From positions 124,001 through 188,000 of the forward strand of contig NW_013547002.1 of assembly GCF_000711695.1 (NCBI RefSeq): a DNA stretch of 64,000 bases, in the 5' to 3' direction. Position numbers and translations under genes: made by a program. Positions 36,021 through 48,778 of the stretch are shown here, piece after piece. The notes beneath the pieces are model-generated. The model saw only the letters and a list, made by a program, of their open reading frames with translations, was not told the origin of the DNA and did no database searches. The stretch is from Tilletiaria anomala UBC 951. Taxonomy: Eukaryota > Basidiomycota > Exobasidiomycetes > Georgefischeriales > Tilletiariaceae. Within the stretch, counting starts at the first letter, position 1. Every line of letters begins with the position of its first letter.

Positions 36021-36980
36021 GGTTCGCTTTGGTATTTCAGTTAGCCGCCCTTCAAAACGACGCGCACGAATTGGCTCGATTGTACCTTTATTTTGCGTCG
36101 TCACAAACCATGTGTCACGCAACTTCAGCCGACTGCCAGCCACTGGCCATGAGGATGCATGCAGTGCTATCAAAAAGTCCCTCATCGTCCCGTTGACAGT
36201 TTGAAATTTGATACCTGACACAAACATGCTCATCATCATGACTCACGCTCGCCTATGCGAAGCGTATATGGATGCGACTCGCGAGTGATGTGACCCAAGC
36301 GTCTGGAGTGGACATTTATATTGCAAGTTGCGATGTGCCCCGACCCCCAATTCCGCGAGACTCAGTATGGCGTACTTTTCTAGTCCTGTCGCCTTGCTGA
36401 CTATCTGGCTTGCTCCGGTCAACGGGTTTCCATCACATCCGTCCTCTGCTTCTCAGTGTCCGGTACGCTGCTATGTATGCTAGCTAATCCTTGCGCGTCG
36501 TGTTCACGAAGCGAAGAGATGCTCGGACTGCAGAAGACCATCCCGGTAATGAAAGTCACGTGTGCTATGTTGAAGCACTGGGAAGACGCGACGCGTGCCG
36601 CGCGTCCAGTGTCCACAACTGTGCACACATATACACACCGCTCCGTACTTTTCCCTCCAGCGATTCCCGTCTTCCACTGTCGAGTGGCGATTATTATTAA
36701 TAGATCGTACAATGGTGTACATATCGTACTCAATGTCCACGTTAGCAAGAGTGTGATGTGTCATGATTATACTCTGACACTGTACGTTCGTACACCATAT
36801 CTGTACTAGCAGGGCATGAACTGTCTCGGGCTTCACGTTCTATACTGATCGTGGAATCGGTCAGCTCAATCTCCCAAGGTCGGGTATGACTGTCGTCAGG
36901 CCCTTCATCGCCTGTTGATTGAGACCAAGCAAGGGTCCTGCCCCCGAGCAGCGCGTGCGAGCCTGTCTTTCACCGACACA
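36021..36980. other. intergenic, NAB2 to coiled-coil gene
   Basis: 960 bp with no supported gene. It should contain the NAB2 3' UTR and the promoter of the next gene. Only short overlapping frames are present. Confidence 0.5.
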
Positions 36981-39900
36981 ATGGCCTTCTTCGGAGGTGA
37001 TGACCCAGAGGTCGCCAAGCTGAAGAAATTGATCGGGCAGAAAGGTGAGCAGCACAAGGCAGCTTCAGGGTATCTGTTGCAAGGCTGCTGACATTTTCAC
37101 CCTCATGTCCAAGACTTGACACTGTCAAACGTCGAGTCTGAAAGGAATAGCCTTGTGGCACAGCTTGCCGAAGCCAAAAGCAGGGCACACGAGGCTTTGG
37201 CCAAATTGGCGCATGAAGAAGAACGGTCTTTGAATCTCGATCGTGCTCTGGCCAAGACGAAAAGCGACCTGGAAGCCTCGCTGCTCAAAAGCACCAACCT
37301 TGCCTCCGTCCTTGAGGCAGCAAAAGCAAGAGAGGCCGAAGCACTGAAACGCGACAAACTCAGCGAACGAGAAAAGGAGCGCTTCGACTATGGGCGCAAT
37401 TTGGAAGTGGAACAAGAGCGCAAAGTGCTGGAAGACAGGGTCAAGAGCTTAGAACGGCAAGTGCAAGAGAAAGATGAGGAGTTACGGAATAGCCAATATT
37501 GGCCCGTGCAAGGTTCAAGAGCTCGTAGCGGTACAAGAGGCGTTGATCCAGCGGCCAAGTTGCTTGCATTGGAGAATCAGCTTCTCACACTCGAGTTCGA
37601 GAACGAAAAGCTACGCAAAGCCACATCCGAATTACCAGTTCTGCCGCCAGCTCGTGCGCCTATGGCATCGCCTGCAGGGAAGCTCCCACGCGGGCGACGA
37701 CCACGCTCTTCCTCCGTTACTGGCGCCTCATCTCTCGGCGTCGGCTCATCCTCGGATCTACATTCTATTCGCGTGGCCGGCGAGCTCGAGAGCCTGCGTA
37801 CTACGCTTGCGGAAGTGCAGTCCGAGCTGGAAGTCGCAACTGGTAAATGGCAGAAGGCTGAGAAGGACAAGATGAAGGCCGAGAATGAAGCGATTGCCGC
37901 GGAGCGCACGGGCAAGAAGCGGGTAGACGAGGTCAAAGAGGAGCTTGTAGAGTGCAAGATGGAGCTCAAGTGGCGAATTGAAGAGCTTCAGGATCTGCAC
38001 AAGGAAAAAGACCTCTTGAAGGAAGAGTTTGAGACGGTACAAATGCTGCACACACGGCAGAACAGCTCGCACAGCGCAGGGGCAGCAGAAATGAAAGACT
38101 TGCTGTCCAAGGTTGCGGCTCTGGAACAGCAACTTGACGACAAGGAAAAACAGCTCGAGCGCGCTTCAGCCTATCTCCTCACTGCGCAAGACCGCAACTC
38201 TGACCTTCAAGCCCAGGTTGCTCGTTCGGAGCCTCAACCGGCCGAGTCAGCAGCCGAATCAGCAATGACTCTTAATACTCAGCCACCTTCTCTTTTCACA
38301 TCCTCATCTAGCTCCAGTCTCAATACGTTTGCTGGCGCCAGCAACGATCGGGCAATTCGGGACCTCAAGCGTCAGCTTGCATCACGAGAGCGCGAGCTCG
38401 AGGCACTGCAGGAATCCCTGAAAGAGTCAGAGGACGCCCTTGAGAAGGCACAGGCCCAGCTGGAAGCGAGGGTGAACAGCGATGTCGATGCAGAGGGCGT
38501 TCAGGGCCTCGTGAGCTCGAATGAACTCGACGGCCTCCGCGAACAGGTTGCGCGGATGCAGGCCGAATCGCAACACCTGCAGCATATGCTTGACACAGCC
38601 GAACGCGAGCGGGACGCTGCGAGGACCGAGTTAGTCCAACTTCGCTCCGCGAGCGAGAATACAAGTGTAAACAAGGATGAGCTCGAACAGCTCGAGTCCC
38701 AGGTGCAGGAGCTGATGACCGAGCGAGAGCAGGTCCGTTCTCAGCTCCGCGAGGCGAATCGTGAGTCAAATGCGAGGGTCTATACTAGCCGTGGTATCGT
38801 GTTTCTTACCAGAACACTGCTTCCTCTTCCTCGCGCAGGTGAAATCGCGATGCTTAAAGACGAGTTCGGGGTGGAGGTAGGCGACAACGGGACCGTTGCG
38901 AATGCAGTCGCATCCGAAGAGGACGCAGAGGGGACCGATACTTTGAAGGCGCAGCTTGCAACCCTCAGCGAGCACATCAGCGCCGCCGTGGAAGAGCGAG
39001 ATGCGGCGATCATCGCTAAAGGTGCTTTGGAGGCCGAGCTCACCGCCATCAAGTCAACGTGCGAGTCACATGTGTCAGAGCTGCAGACTCTCACGAACTC
39101 CATCGCCTCTCTGCAGGAGGATCTGCAACATCAAAAGGCAGAAGCTTCAGAGGCGATGACTATGGCGAATGAGAAGCTAGAACAACAACATATTTTGCTC
39201 AAGGCTGTCAACGAGGAAAAGGATCGGCTCCTTGACGCTATCGATCACTACGAATCCGTCGTGCGAGCGAAAGACGACGAAGTCGACCGGCTTGGGCAAG
39301 CTCTCAAGGTCTACGATGCCGAAGCTGCAGCTCGTGGCAGCGACGATGCAGTGACGCGAGAAAAATTGCATGAAGAGATCGAGAGGCGCGATAACCAGAT
39401 TGCAGACCTGTTGCAGACTCTGTGGAAGCGCGAGGACATGATGAAAGTGAGCAAGCGCAAGCTTCACACGCTCGCTGATGCTCTTTCGACTACCATGGTG
39501 TTCGGCACGGACAGCGACTGGTCGATATACATGGGTGGTCAGTCGGTGGTAGACATCTCTGTCAGCGACACGCTGCGCCCTGATGATAGCGTCGAACGCG
39601 AGTTTGAGGAGAATCTCCTGGACGAGATTGATAACATTCGGAACACCTTCGACCATCTCGAGCGTATGGTAGAGCTTCAGCGTGCGGAGATGGAACTGAA
39701 AATCAAGTCGCTCGACGCGGAGCTTCAGGAGCAGAAAGAGGTCGCAACGCGACTTCGACAGGATGTAGCAAACGTCATCGCAACGAATGAGTCCGCACAG
39801 GCACAAGCTCTCGACGCGCAGAACACGTCCGATCTGAATCGGAGAGCTTCGAAAGCACTGCACCTCTTCCGAGATTTGCAGGCCAAGCAAGCTCAACTGG

Positions 39901-42577
39901 TGGACGTAGAAAGCAAACAGCGAGCTGTCGCAGAGGTCAAGAGCGAAATGCACAAGACAAAGCAATTGCAGAATGCAGTCCATCGTCATGCAACCCAGCA
40001 ATCCGACACGCACACCGCTTGGAAGCAACTTCTCAGCGACGTACCTTGTCTATCGGACCACATCGACTCCTTGTTAGTCCCCACTGGGGCAGGTGCCGAA
40101 GAGAAGCATTTCCTGACTCGCATTCGAGAGCTGGAGGCCAAGCTTCTCCGTCGCGTGGAGCAGATCGGCCTTGAGCAGTTTAAGCTGCGTCAGGTAGAGG
40201 CTGAGCTGCATCGGGTCAAGACCCAACTTGAGCTATCACAGAACGATGCGCAAGAGAACGACGAGGACCTAAAAGCTGCTCAATCTGATATTGTAGATCT
40301 TCAACAACGCCTGGCTAGCTCGGGCCACGATGCACAAGAGCAGATCGAATCACTCAACGTACAATTGGAAGAACGGGAGAAAGCCGTTGCCGCCATAAGG
40401 CTGCAGTATGAGCAAACTTTGACAAACGTATCGCAGCTCACAGAAACATTGGAGTCTGCGCAGGCGTGCATTCAAGATCTACAGGCGGGTAAGGAAGCTG
40501 CCGAAGGAGAGCTTCAACACCGCGTCGGCGCACATGTGGAGATTGAAGCCAAGCTCACCTCCCTTCGGGAAAAAGAGCAGCAACTTCAATTCAGCTTGAC
40601 ACGTTCTGAAGAATCTATCACGGCGCTGCAGAGTCAATTGGACGCATTGTCTCAATCCAAAGAGCAACTTCTAGCCGAGAACGGCTCATTGCAAATGGCA
40701 AAGGAGGCGGCTGAGGCCGATGCCAAAGTTGCGTTAGAGTCCCTCGTCCTGGCTCAGCAAGATGCCACCGCCGCTCAGCGTGCCCTGGAAGAAGTCAAGG
40801 CAAGCAGCGAAGCCGTCCGTCAGCACCACGCAGAGGCTTCCTCAACTCAGGAAGAGCTTAAGACCCAGCTTGACAGCATGCGTGCATCTCAGATGGCCGC
40901 AGAGGCCGCGAGGGAGGCGGCAGAGACTGCGCAGCAGGTTGCACAGTTGCAGCTTTCTGATGCCGAGGCGCGCCTTCTCCACCTGGAACAAGCCCATTCT
41001 GAAGAGAAGCTGAAGCTCTCTAAATCGATTGAAAGGCTGGAAGCGGAGGTGCGCGCCCTGGGTGAGCTGCAGGACAAGATCGCAAGCTTACAAGCCGAGC
41101 AAGAATCAGCGCCGCAAAGGATAAACGATATCGTGGGCCAGGCTGTCGCTGAAGCAATTTCAGCCGAGGCAGAGAAGAGAAAAGAAGCTGCCGCTGAGCT
41201 TTCCTCTGTCCAAGCGGCACTAGTCACGGCGCAGGCTGAACACTTACAACTGCGCTCCTTTGTCACAACACGGGAGAATGAATTGGCGGACCTCAAGTTC
41301 CGCTTGCAAGAGTCAGACGAGAAGTACTGGAACACCAAAGAGGAGCTCGCCACGCTGCAGGAGAGGGAAGAGCAGCTCCAAGAGGGGCAGCAAGACCTCG
41401 AGCGTCTCCGGAAGGAGCTTGGTGGCCACGAGCGACTCATCACTGATCAACTAATTATGCGTGAAGTTCTCGAGAAAGAGTTAGGACAAGCGGAAGCAGA
41501 CCTTTTGAGCGCCAAGGAGGCGCTTGAGGGAGCAGGTACTGAGAGGGCGAAGCTGTGAGTTTGATTCAAATGGCAATGTCGATTGCAGGCCCTGACACCG
41601 GTCCTTCGCATTTGTAGAGCTTCTGAGCGCGACGAGCTTGCCTCGCACTTGAAGGAAGAGCAGGCTCAGAAAGCCGACATCCTGGAGCGTATCAGCATCT
41701 TGGAGGCCGAGCTTGAAGAGAAGGCCAACGAGATCGAGGAAAACGACACTCAGGTGAGCCCCCTCTCCACTGATATACTTGATAGGCTATTGTTCACGTA
41801 TACATCTTCCTTCAGGTCTTCGAGCTCAAGAGGGATAACAAAAAGCTTATGAGCAAGGTGCGCCTGCAGGACGAGCGCATTAGACAGCTCATTGCGAGTA
41901 GCACCAGCGCCAGTGGTAGTCATGCTGGTGGATCAACGAGTATTGCAAGTGCAAAAATCCGCAGCGGTGAGGTCACGTCAAGCGTGGCCCCCGTGACAGG
42001 ACGCAAGCGCAGCAATCCGGACGAAGCGCAAAATTCACACCAAGCGGAAACGAATGGCGAGCCAACCGTTCGTGCTGTCTACATGCCGAAGAGCCCTTCC
42101 AAAAATACCGCTACTCATCGGAAGCAGGGAAGCAGCAGCGGCAGCAGTAGCGCCGCCCGAGTCGAGCGTAAGCACAGACCAATGGAAACTTCGCAGCCGG
42201 CGACACTTGGCCGCACAGCCTCAGCTGGCGTCGAAGTACAAGTGAGCTGTGCGAGTTCGCCGGTCAAAGGGAACAAAGACCCCTTCACGGCGCCTGCACC
42301 AACGACCATCAATACTGCAGCGGCACTGAGCGCCAAGAACCCAAATGCTACTACCATCAGCGCCACAAACAGTCTGGTCGCTTGCGAAAAGCAAGATGCC
42401 GTGACGATGAGAACGCCAGAGATGGATCGGAGCTTACGAAGTGGTGCCCAATCAGCAATAGCAGCAAGCGGCAAGAGCCCTTATGAAGTGCAGACTACGC
42501 TTTCCTTGGCAGCTTCAGCTGGCACGCATGCACTGCGCGCAAGACTAGCCATGGCTCGAGGCACCGGAAGGGGATGA
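36981..42577 (+). CDS. giant coiled-coil protein, unrecognised family
   Basis: Exons 36981-37044, 37114-38760, 38839-41554, 41618-41753 and 41816-42577 give 1774 aa. Intron 38761-38838 is 78 nt, in frame and stop-free. Removing it restores the heptad pattern (SQLREANR then EIAMLKDEFG). Almost the whole protein is Glu/Gln/Ala/Lys/Leu-rich coiled coil, broken by a basic Ser-rich linker at about residues 185-225 (LPRGRRPRSSSV), an acidic globular-looking patch (VFGTDSDWSIYMGGQSVVD) and a Ser/Thr-rich basic C-terminal ~240 residues. Long two-stranded rods of this kind act as golgin tethers, spindle-pole scaffolds or septin/polarity scaffolds. The sequence alone does not choose. No motor, GRIP or kinase domain is visible. 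The start (MAFFGGDDPEVAKLKKL) lies in a 64 nt first exon. Confidence 0.8.
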
Positions 42578-42759
42578 GAGCGACGGACGCTATGTCTCGG
42601 GGACCCAATTCTCCACACCGACATCATGACCTCTCTTCGTCCGGGCCACGGCAAAGCGTCGCACGGGCATGTATCATACCATATCCAGAATTTCCTACAT
42701 CCCTTTGAAATTCTTCCTGAAACTTCTCACGGCCTTTTATCTTGTCTAGAATGCCAAGA

Positions 42760-43920
42760 TCAACCCTTGAGGAACTTGGCGTGCCAGTGCACGTGCTCAG
42801 CGGCAAAGGTGGCGATGAAGTAGTCTGACGGGGAGCATAAAGTACGTGAGCAAACCAGAGTGTCAGCCATTCACTGCAGGTATATCTTCGAAGGAGTGGA
42901 TCAGGAAGAGTATGGACGCACAGCTGTGATCGTACCCATCCTGCAGTCGGATCGAAATGCGATCCGCATCAAAGCCATTGCTCATCGCGACCTTGGCAAA
43001 CTCCTCCACGCGCAGCTGCCCCTCCTTGGCAAAGTTGTCAGCCAGACCGGAGTCAATGAGGATGTTGACATCCTTCCTTTTGTCTATGGGTACTTGGGCC
43101 AGCAGCAGCATCGAGTCGTACGCCTCGCCTTCCTTTACACCCCCCTGGAGGTAGCCCTCGAACGCCTTCTTGCCCCAGTTACACTGCGTCGGGTTGCAGA
43201 TGGGTGAGAAGGCACTGCTTGAGCGGAAAACTCCTGGATTCCGCAGGTAGAGAGATAGAGCGCCGTGACCCCCCATCGAGTGGCCAGTGATCGACCGTCG
43301 GGAGACATCCTGCAGAGCAAATGAATATTAGCCAGGAATTTGTGCAAGCACCGGATGCTTTACACGGCCACTACACACAAGCGGCAAGCCTGCGACTTTG
43401 AGTGCCTGTGGCAGCTCTTTCAGCACATATTCCTCCATATTGTAATGTTTGCTCCACGGCTCCTTTGTGGCCTTGAGGTAGAATCCAGCGCCGGATCCAA
43501 AGTCGTAACTCTCATCCTCTCCCTCGATCTTTGCGCCTCGCGGCGATGTATCCGGCAATACGATCGCGATACCCTCTTTGGATGCAGCTTCGAACAGTGT
43601 TGGGGCTTTTTGGGTTGCGTTGTCCTCGGTGCACGTTAGGCCGGACAGGTAGATCAGTACGGGAGCCGGTTTGGAGGTCGAGGCGGTGATGGGTACGAAG
43701 ACGTTGAAACTTGCCGGTAGCCCTCCGAGCGCCGAAGAAGATTTGATGGTATACTTATACAAAATACCGTCGAATCTGCAGAAAGTGAAGGGAGACGAAT
43801 AAAAGGCACGTCGTTCAATTTCCCATCCGCACGGACAAGAGGGTATCGCATCAAGCGATAGAGCCCTCTCGTGTGGACCACCCACACCTTGTTTGAGTTT
43901 TTCCTTTCGAGTCCGGACAT
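42760..43920 (-). CDS. S-formylglutathione hydrolase (esterase D family)
   Basis: Exons 43920-43886, 43775-43379, 43309-42922 and 42824-42760 give 294 aa, the usual length. Typical blocks are LIYLSGLTCTEDN, VLPDTSPRG and DFGSGAGFYL. The nucleophile elbow is GHSMGGHGAL (Ser155), the acid lies in DSGLADNF (Asp235), and the base in DGYDHSYYFI (His272), with HWHAKFLKG at the end. The enzyme hydrolyses S-formylglutathione to formate and glutathione in the glutathione-dependent formaldehyde detoxification route, in the cytosol. Introns are 110, 69 and 97 nt, all in phase. The frame upstream of 43920 is open but lacks conserved sequence, so the short first exon (MSGLERKNSNKV) was chosen. Confidence 0.95.
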
Positions 43921-44480
43921 TTTGACGGAGAGTGGATATCTTTCTCTCTGTTTCTGAAGAGTGCCGACTTCCTTGGCAGTGTTTGATTGAGAAGGAGTGC
44001 GAGATGTGGTGCGTAGACACTATGTAGTGTTCAGGACGTTGTAGAAGACGAGGTGGTCATCTCGCAATTTTGATATGTCGGTCGGTCGGAAAGCGCGGCG
44101 TCTAGGGCGGAACTGGAGCGATTTCGCGGGAGGCCCGTGCGCATAACATCCTCTCGAGCAAATGCTGGTCACGTGCTGTTCCTTGTGCGACGGGACGCGT
44201 TCATAGTAGATCGACGCGTCAACAACCGCCAATCGACCGAGCGAGCGATTCTAATGAGTAACGAGCATGATCACAAGCACTTCAACGTCATCCATAACCT
44301 TTGGTTGTACCTCCATTCTCCAATGCAAGGCTCTTCTTCCATTAATTCCCTCACAAAGAGAGGTCGCCTAGAACCTGGCCCTCGCCTTTATTGCTCTGGT
44401 CAGGATACGGGGCGACAGCACTATCTAGCGCTGGAAGATTCAGCCTACCAGTCACTGTGAGAAAATAGAAGACATTCAGG
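43921..44480. promoter_or_regulatory. divergent promoter region, SFGH / CLASP
   Basis: 560 bp between two divergent starts. No gene and no identifiable regulatory site. Confidence 0.5.
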
Positions 44481-47400
44481 ATGTCGGCGAAGCAGGACGA
44501 GAAGATCAAGGTGAGCCATTAAGCGTCCAATCCATCGGTATCACTGCTTGTGCTGATCCAGTCGCCTCTCATATGCCATCCAGATCACGAGCTCGGCCGA
44601 GCTGCACTCGCGCTTTGACAGTCTGCGCCTGGTTCTCGCCGAGCCAGAGACAGAAGACACATGGGCTCGCCTAGACAAGGCGCTCTCGCAGCTCGAGCTT
44701 GTCACCAAGGGAGGAGGGTACAAATTTGAGGACTATGTGGCGCTGATGAAGGACAAAGAAATCAGTCGACCCATTAACAATTCAGTACGTCTGTGCCGAG
44801 AGCCAGAGCAAGTGTCAAGTGCAAGGGGATTGACGGCTTTTGCTTGCAGCTTTTATCGGAACGGACGCGCATCTCGGGGACAGCAGCTGATCTGCTCAAC
44901 AGTGTAGCGCCTCGGCTAGCCGATCGCTTCGACCCCCTGATTCCCGTCTTCCTGCCAGCCTTGCTTCAACTCTGCGCGCGGACGAACAAGGTAGCGCTCA
45001 AGCGAGCTCAAAAGACGCTCCTGCTCATCTGCGCATACTGCCGTCTGCCTTCCTCCTTGCTGCCCTTCTTCCGCGAGGCGGCAAAAGACAAGGTACCCAG
45101 CTTGCGTGCAGTTGCGGTCGAGTGCACGCTCGCCTTGGTGAATGGCATGGGCGTCAACGGCAGCGAAAAGGATCAGGAGAGGCTTGGCAGGAGGGGGGTC
45201 CCTGACGCTGTCGAGGCGATCCTCCGGTCTGGAGCGACGGATGCGAGCGTAGAAGTGAGGAGCCTTAGTAAAAAGCTTTTCGGAGCATATATGGCGAGCA
45301 TGCCCGAGCGAGTGGAAGCGTGAGTGCAGCCGCGCTTCCGTCCACGCATTCTATACCCAGCTGACATATGTCCGTTTTTATCAGCTTCACCGCTCCTCTC
45401 ACACCAACTATCAGGCGCTATTTGGCTCTCCCAAAGACGGGTGCACTCAAGCCAGCGATCCTCCAGCAGTCAAGCCACTCCAGCGCATCCACATCATCAG
45501 GTAGCAGCAGCGATCACGACCACTCCCAGCCGTTCCCAATGGCCGTGCCGCCTTTGAAGATCCTGAAGCGCTCTGCTTCGGCACAACAGTTTCCTCAACA
45601 GAGTTCTCAGCGCCATGCAGATGGGTTTACAGTCGAGCCGGATCCCTTCAGCTCCGCTGTCCATTACACTGGTGTCTCGGGATCTAGTAGTGACCCCTTC
45701 CACAATGTACAGCAGGCGACGACTGCGCCGTCTTCTGCTGAGGGCATTTCGGCATCGCGATCGATGAGCGATGGCTTGTCGCGGTCCAACTCTCTACACA
45801 CCAGCACGGCCAGTAGTAGTAGCAGTCGCTCCAATCCGTTTACTGCTTCCATCGCTGCGTCCTCGTCGTCGAGGAAGGTATCTTCGGGCGCAGCAGCGGC
45901 GTATCAGAGGAATGCAGCGATGCTCGCGTATGCGAAAGCGTGGGGCAGCATGTTCCCCCTCGCTACTTCCTCGTCGTCGGCTTCGGCTGCGCCGGCAGAG
46001 AGCCACAAGCGCGAGAGGACCACTTCTGCCACGTCCTTAAACAGACACGAGCATTTGCCTCAGCAGCAACACCTCCATCACTCTCACCACCGGCATCGTG
46101 ATCAACACCTCTCACACCTTGAAAGCGAAGACCGGTCGGTTCCGATGTCCAAGAGCTTAGGCCAGCTTCATCGAGAGATCGATGAGCACGCTGCAACCCT
46201 GGAAGTTCGCTCGACCGAGTCGCTTTCAGCTTCCATAGGCCCTGGCCCGGTGATCTCGGATAGCCCTTTTGCGCCATCCGAAAATCCTACACAAGCGAAC
46301 GTGACGGTGCCCATCACACCTGCCAATCCAGAATCGTCTGCACCCGTGCCCGCCACACCACGCTCGGCGCCTAGCGCTGGCGTGGCAGAGCGTCTCGCGC
46401 AGAAGCAGGAGGAGTTCCTCCGTCAGAAGCAGGAGCGCGCTCGCGAGGCGGAGGAAGTAGAGAAGATGCGCCTGGAGACACAAGCGACTGCTGGCGCAGC
46501 TGCGGCTGTTGCTGCTGCCATCGCAAAAGCGCTTGCTACGGCGCCGCCGGCTACGCCTGGGTTCGCGGGGAAGGGAGGCGCGAAGCGCAGGCAAGCGCCG
46601 CCGATGGCGGTCGAAAAGCCACAAGGAACGGCCAAGAAAGCTTCCAGAGTGCTCGTTGCTGCGCCGACACCTGCTAACCTAAGCGCTGCGGTGGCGCCGC
46701 CGGCGGCTCCTCGCAATGCCAACGATCTACTGCGCTCTGCGATCAGCAGGGAGGTGAAGACTGAACCCAAGCCTGCTGCTCCGAGTAGTGCTACCACATC
46801 CAAAGAGAGTGGGGATGGTGATGGCGCAGCCAAGGCAGCAAGCAAAGGCACTACGAAGTCCTCTGCTACTTCTGCTACTGCAACCCACGCATTCAAGGCA
46901 GGCCCCGCCTCTATGCCGCCCGCCAAAATATTCAAGCCGAACACATCCAACATTGTGCACGCGAAGAAGATGGCAGCAGCCGCGGCCATCGTCCCAAAAC
47001 CTCGCGTAGGCACCAAGTCTTCCGACGCTTCAAAGTCTCCAAGATCTCGAAAGACCGCCAGCTCAACCACCATGAAGACGAAAGCGCCGTTGCCGGGCGT
47101 TGGCAAGGCTTCCACGAGCAAGCTTGCTCGTCCACCACTTTTGACGCAGAAGAAGATCGCTTCTCAGCAGTCATCAGTGACGAAGACGACGGGGGTGACG
47201 ACGCAAGCGAAAGCGAAGGTCCCCGTTTCTGCCGGCGCAAAGCTGACTGAGAAAGCGGCAACCACTGCTGCTGCTCCAGCCAGACGACCACTGACGGCAC
47301 CGACGAAGGCAAGCCTTGCGAGGCAAGCTGCGCCAGTCGGAGCAGCGAAAGCACCAGCACGGCGCGCTGCAGCGCCGAGATCGACTGTAGGTGCAAAGGC

Positions 47401-48646
47401 TACCAGATCCGTTGGCAGCAAGTCCATCGCGAGCCAGCCTCCGTCGCACAAAGCCCCACCGCAGCCAGCCTCGCACGCTCAGAGTAGCTCGCAGGCGGAG
47501 CGGAAATCGTCAGTACCGCAGGCAGCGCAAGAGCCTACACAGAACACCTTCGATTCTGACCGTCTAAATGCCACTGCGGAAGAGCAGTCAGCTCAGCCCA
47601 TGTCCGGCACGGAGTCCACGCCTGGCGTATCGACCAGTTCTGGCCCTGACGAAGTGTTGCCGGTACAAGAAGTCATCTGCGACGAAGGCGCGGCTTCGCA
47701 ACCAGTACAGCCAGACTGTGGCCAAACAGACGAATGCGTTTGCGATGATGCGGTGAATTTCGAGCTTGATGAAGCGCGGCAAGACGTCCGGACTCAAAAT
47801 GAGGCATGTGTCAGGGTTGTCGACAAAGAATTGTCAGTCGGCCTTGCGGACGAGACGGAGCAAGTTGGGCAGGAGGAAGCCGAATCAACCTCCGTTGACT
47901 TCGAGCTCGGCGAGGAAAGTGTTCCCGCTGTTGAAGGAGGATTCGCACCTACGATGAAGGCAGAAGCGATTGCTGCACTGGATGAAGGACACCAGCCAGC
48001 AGCTGCGAAATATGTCCAAGAGCAGAGTGATGAAGAAGTATCGGCGGCGGACGGCTCGGTTATTATGCTAGGTGCAGAGGAGGAAGGAGAGTCTCCGGAG
48101 CTACCGACACCAGGATCAGACGAGGCACTGATCTCTGACGTAGCAGAGGACGTTGGCCGGGAGACATCAGGAGAGCACCTTCAAGGGGAAGCGGTGCTGT
48201 CGGGTGAGCACATCGAGGTGGAAGTGGAGTCATTGCCGGCGCCAACCACGATGGGGGACGCCTCTGCATCGCCCATTCGTAAGATCCTCACTCGATCAGC
48301 GGCGAACAGCCCAGCGCTCACTCCTTCTCGTGCATTGGGGTCGATTAATCTGAACACGCGCGTTTTGTCTCCGCAAGACAACAGCAGGGAAACTTCGCCC
48401 AGTAAAATCTGCTTGTCTGCGCGAAAGTCCTTGCGCAACAGCGCCAAGAAATTCGCGTCGCCACGACGAGTCCTCAGGCGCAGTGAGGCTCCTGATCTGG
48501 CCAGCTCTGACGGCCACATGCTACTTGAGCATGAGGAGGGAGCAAAGCAGCTCGTTTTCGGCGCTTCCGATTTCGATGACCTCGACGAGGACACGTGCGC
48601 TGAGGACGATACGATCATTCTTCAACCCGGGTTGCGTGTGCACTAG
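44481..48646 (+). CDS. CLASP/Stu1-family microtubule-associated protein
   Basis: Exons 44481-44510, 44584-44784, 44850-45319 and 45385-48646 give 1320 aa (introns 73, 65 and 65 nt). Residues 1 to about 250 form a TOG/HEAT array of the CLASP_N type: ISGTAADLLNSVAPRLADRF, PVFLPALLQLCARTNKVALK, LPFFREAAKDKVPSLR and VRSLSKKLFGAYM. The remaining ~1070 residues are Ser/Ala/Pro/Lys-rich, with many KTSR-like basic patches that would bind the microtubule lattice. Then come a long acidic stretch (about 880-1080) and a basic conserved-looking end (KSLRNSAKKFASPRRVLRR). Role: rescue and stabilisation of microtubules and spindle attachment. Family assignment rests on the single HEAT block, so another TOG protein cannot be excluded. 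It ends 132 bp from convergent MMS19. Confidence 0.78.
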
Positions 48647-48778
48647 ACGCTCTCACTTCTTCCCATACTATAGAGATTTTTCAGCATTGGTCGCAAATTC
48701 CATATTCATTGTCTTCCCTGAATGAATGCTGTGCGATTAGAAGATGCGCCTGACATATGCTTTGGAAGTGTGACAAGT

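Noticed and set aside
37116-42577. Kinesin, myosin heavy chain or golgin identity for the giant coiled coil
   Set aside because: No motor domain, GRIP domain or other diagnostic sequence is visible. Coiled-coil similarity alone is not evidence of family.
46423-47121. 232-codon minus-strand ORF opposite the CLASP gene
   Set aside because: Antisense shadow of the Ala/Lys-rich low-complexity region. No conserved motif.
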